A stretch of 5,652 bases of DNA from Bacillota bacterium (GTDB taxonomy: Bacteria > Bacillota > Clostridia > Peptostreptococcales > Anaerovoracaceae), in the NCBI GenBank assembly GCA_029219125.1, contig JAQXSU010000292.1, forward strand, positions 1 to 5,652, read 5' to 3'. Both the position numbers and the translations under genes were made by a program. How positions within the stretch are numbered: position 1 is the stretch's first letter; each line of letters begins with the position of its first letter. The notes beneath the pieces are model-generated. The model did not search any database and had not been told where the DNA came from. It saw only the letters and a list, made by a program, of their open reading frames with translations. Shown here piece by piece: positions 5,543-5,652 of this stretch.

Positions 5543-5574
5543 AATGTTTCTTCGCTCCTTTTCTTTCCGAAAAC

Positions 5575-5583
5575 ATTATACCA
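5575..5583 (-). promoter_or_regulatory. Extended -10 promoter of the secreted protein gene
   Basis: On the minus strand TGGTATAAT: a perfect -10 TATAAT (5580-5575) with the upstream TG of an extended -10 (5583-5582). No good -35 lies 16-18 nt upstream, as is usual for extended -10 promoters. An A/T-rich stretch (about 5602-5624) lies upstream and might help polymerase binding. The start would be near 5568, giving a leader of about 26 nt. The bases beyond it (5584-5652) show no gene. Confidence 0.65.
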
Positions 5584-5652
5584 TGAACAACCGAATTGCA
5601 GGAATAATATTTTGCTTTTTTATGGACAGAGACACTGCCGGTTTGTCATTCT

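Noticed and set aside
5622..5640. Imperfect hairpin (GGCAG with CTGTCC) at the upstream edge as a terminator of a preceding gene
   Set aside because: The stem is short, contains a bulge, and is not followed by a T-run on the minus strand.
1..5652. CRISPR arrays, tRNA or rRNA genes, insertion sequences
   Set aside because: No regularly spaced repeats, no tRNA-like cloverleaf or rRNA segments, and no transposase-like frame or terminal inverted repeats were seen on either strand.

Overview
The window suggests an anaerobic, mid-to-high-GC Firmicute of the Clostridia type. The evidence is an [FeFe]-hydrogenase maturation operon, strong AGGAGG-type Shine-Dalgarno (SD) sequences before most genes, tightly packed same-strand genes, and a Gram-positive-style secreted propeller-like protein. 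The species cannot be named from the sequence. All real genes read on the minus strand, so transcription runs from high to low coordinates.

Layout in the direction of transcription. (1) 5652-5543: a short non-coding stretch with an extended -10 promoter. (2) 5542-4511: a 343-residue, tyrosine-rich secreted protein that looks like a beta-propeller of the DUF5050/WD40-like kind. It is more AT-rich than the rest. (3) 4510-4225: an intergenic block holding a good sigma-A-type promoter with a palindrome in its spacer, then a leader of about 240 nt that ends in a strong intrinsic terminator only 9 nt before the next SD. (4) 4224-131: a four-gene operon made of a TM1266-type hydrogenase-system regulator, hydE, hydG and hydF. 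The first junctions overlap (ATGA, then 8 nt) and the last has a 20-nt gap. (5) 108-1: the first 36 codons of a second secreted protein, starting 22 nt after hydF with a near-perfect SD and no intervening terminator.

How the genes work together. HydG, a radical-SAM tyrosine lyase, makes CO and cyanide on an iron centre. HydE, also a radical-SAM enzyme, processes that Fe(CO)2CN-cysteine product. HydF, a GTPase and iron-sulfur scaffold, carries the assembled diiron precursor to the apo-hydrogenase. The small first protein probably senses something for the hydrogenase system. No hydrogenase structural gene lies in the window.

The most interesting region is the leader before the operon. The only good promoter for the hyd genes lies upstream of the terminator, so hyd transcripts must read through it. 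The leader also holds two segments complementary to the terminator stem (9 nt and 7 nt, both perfect). This is the layout of a transcription attenuator or riboswitch, and I could not match it to a known class. It is an inference and could fail if the block is a dispersed genomic repeat or if the terminator simply ends the upstream gene.
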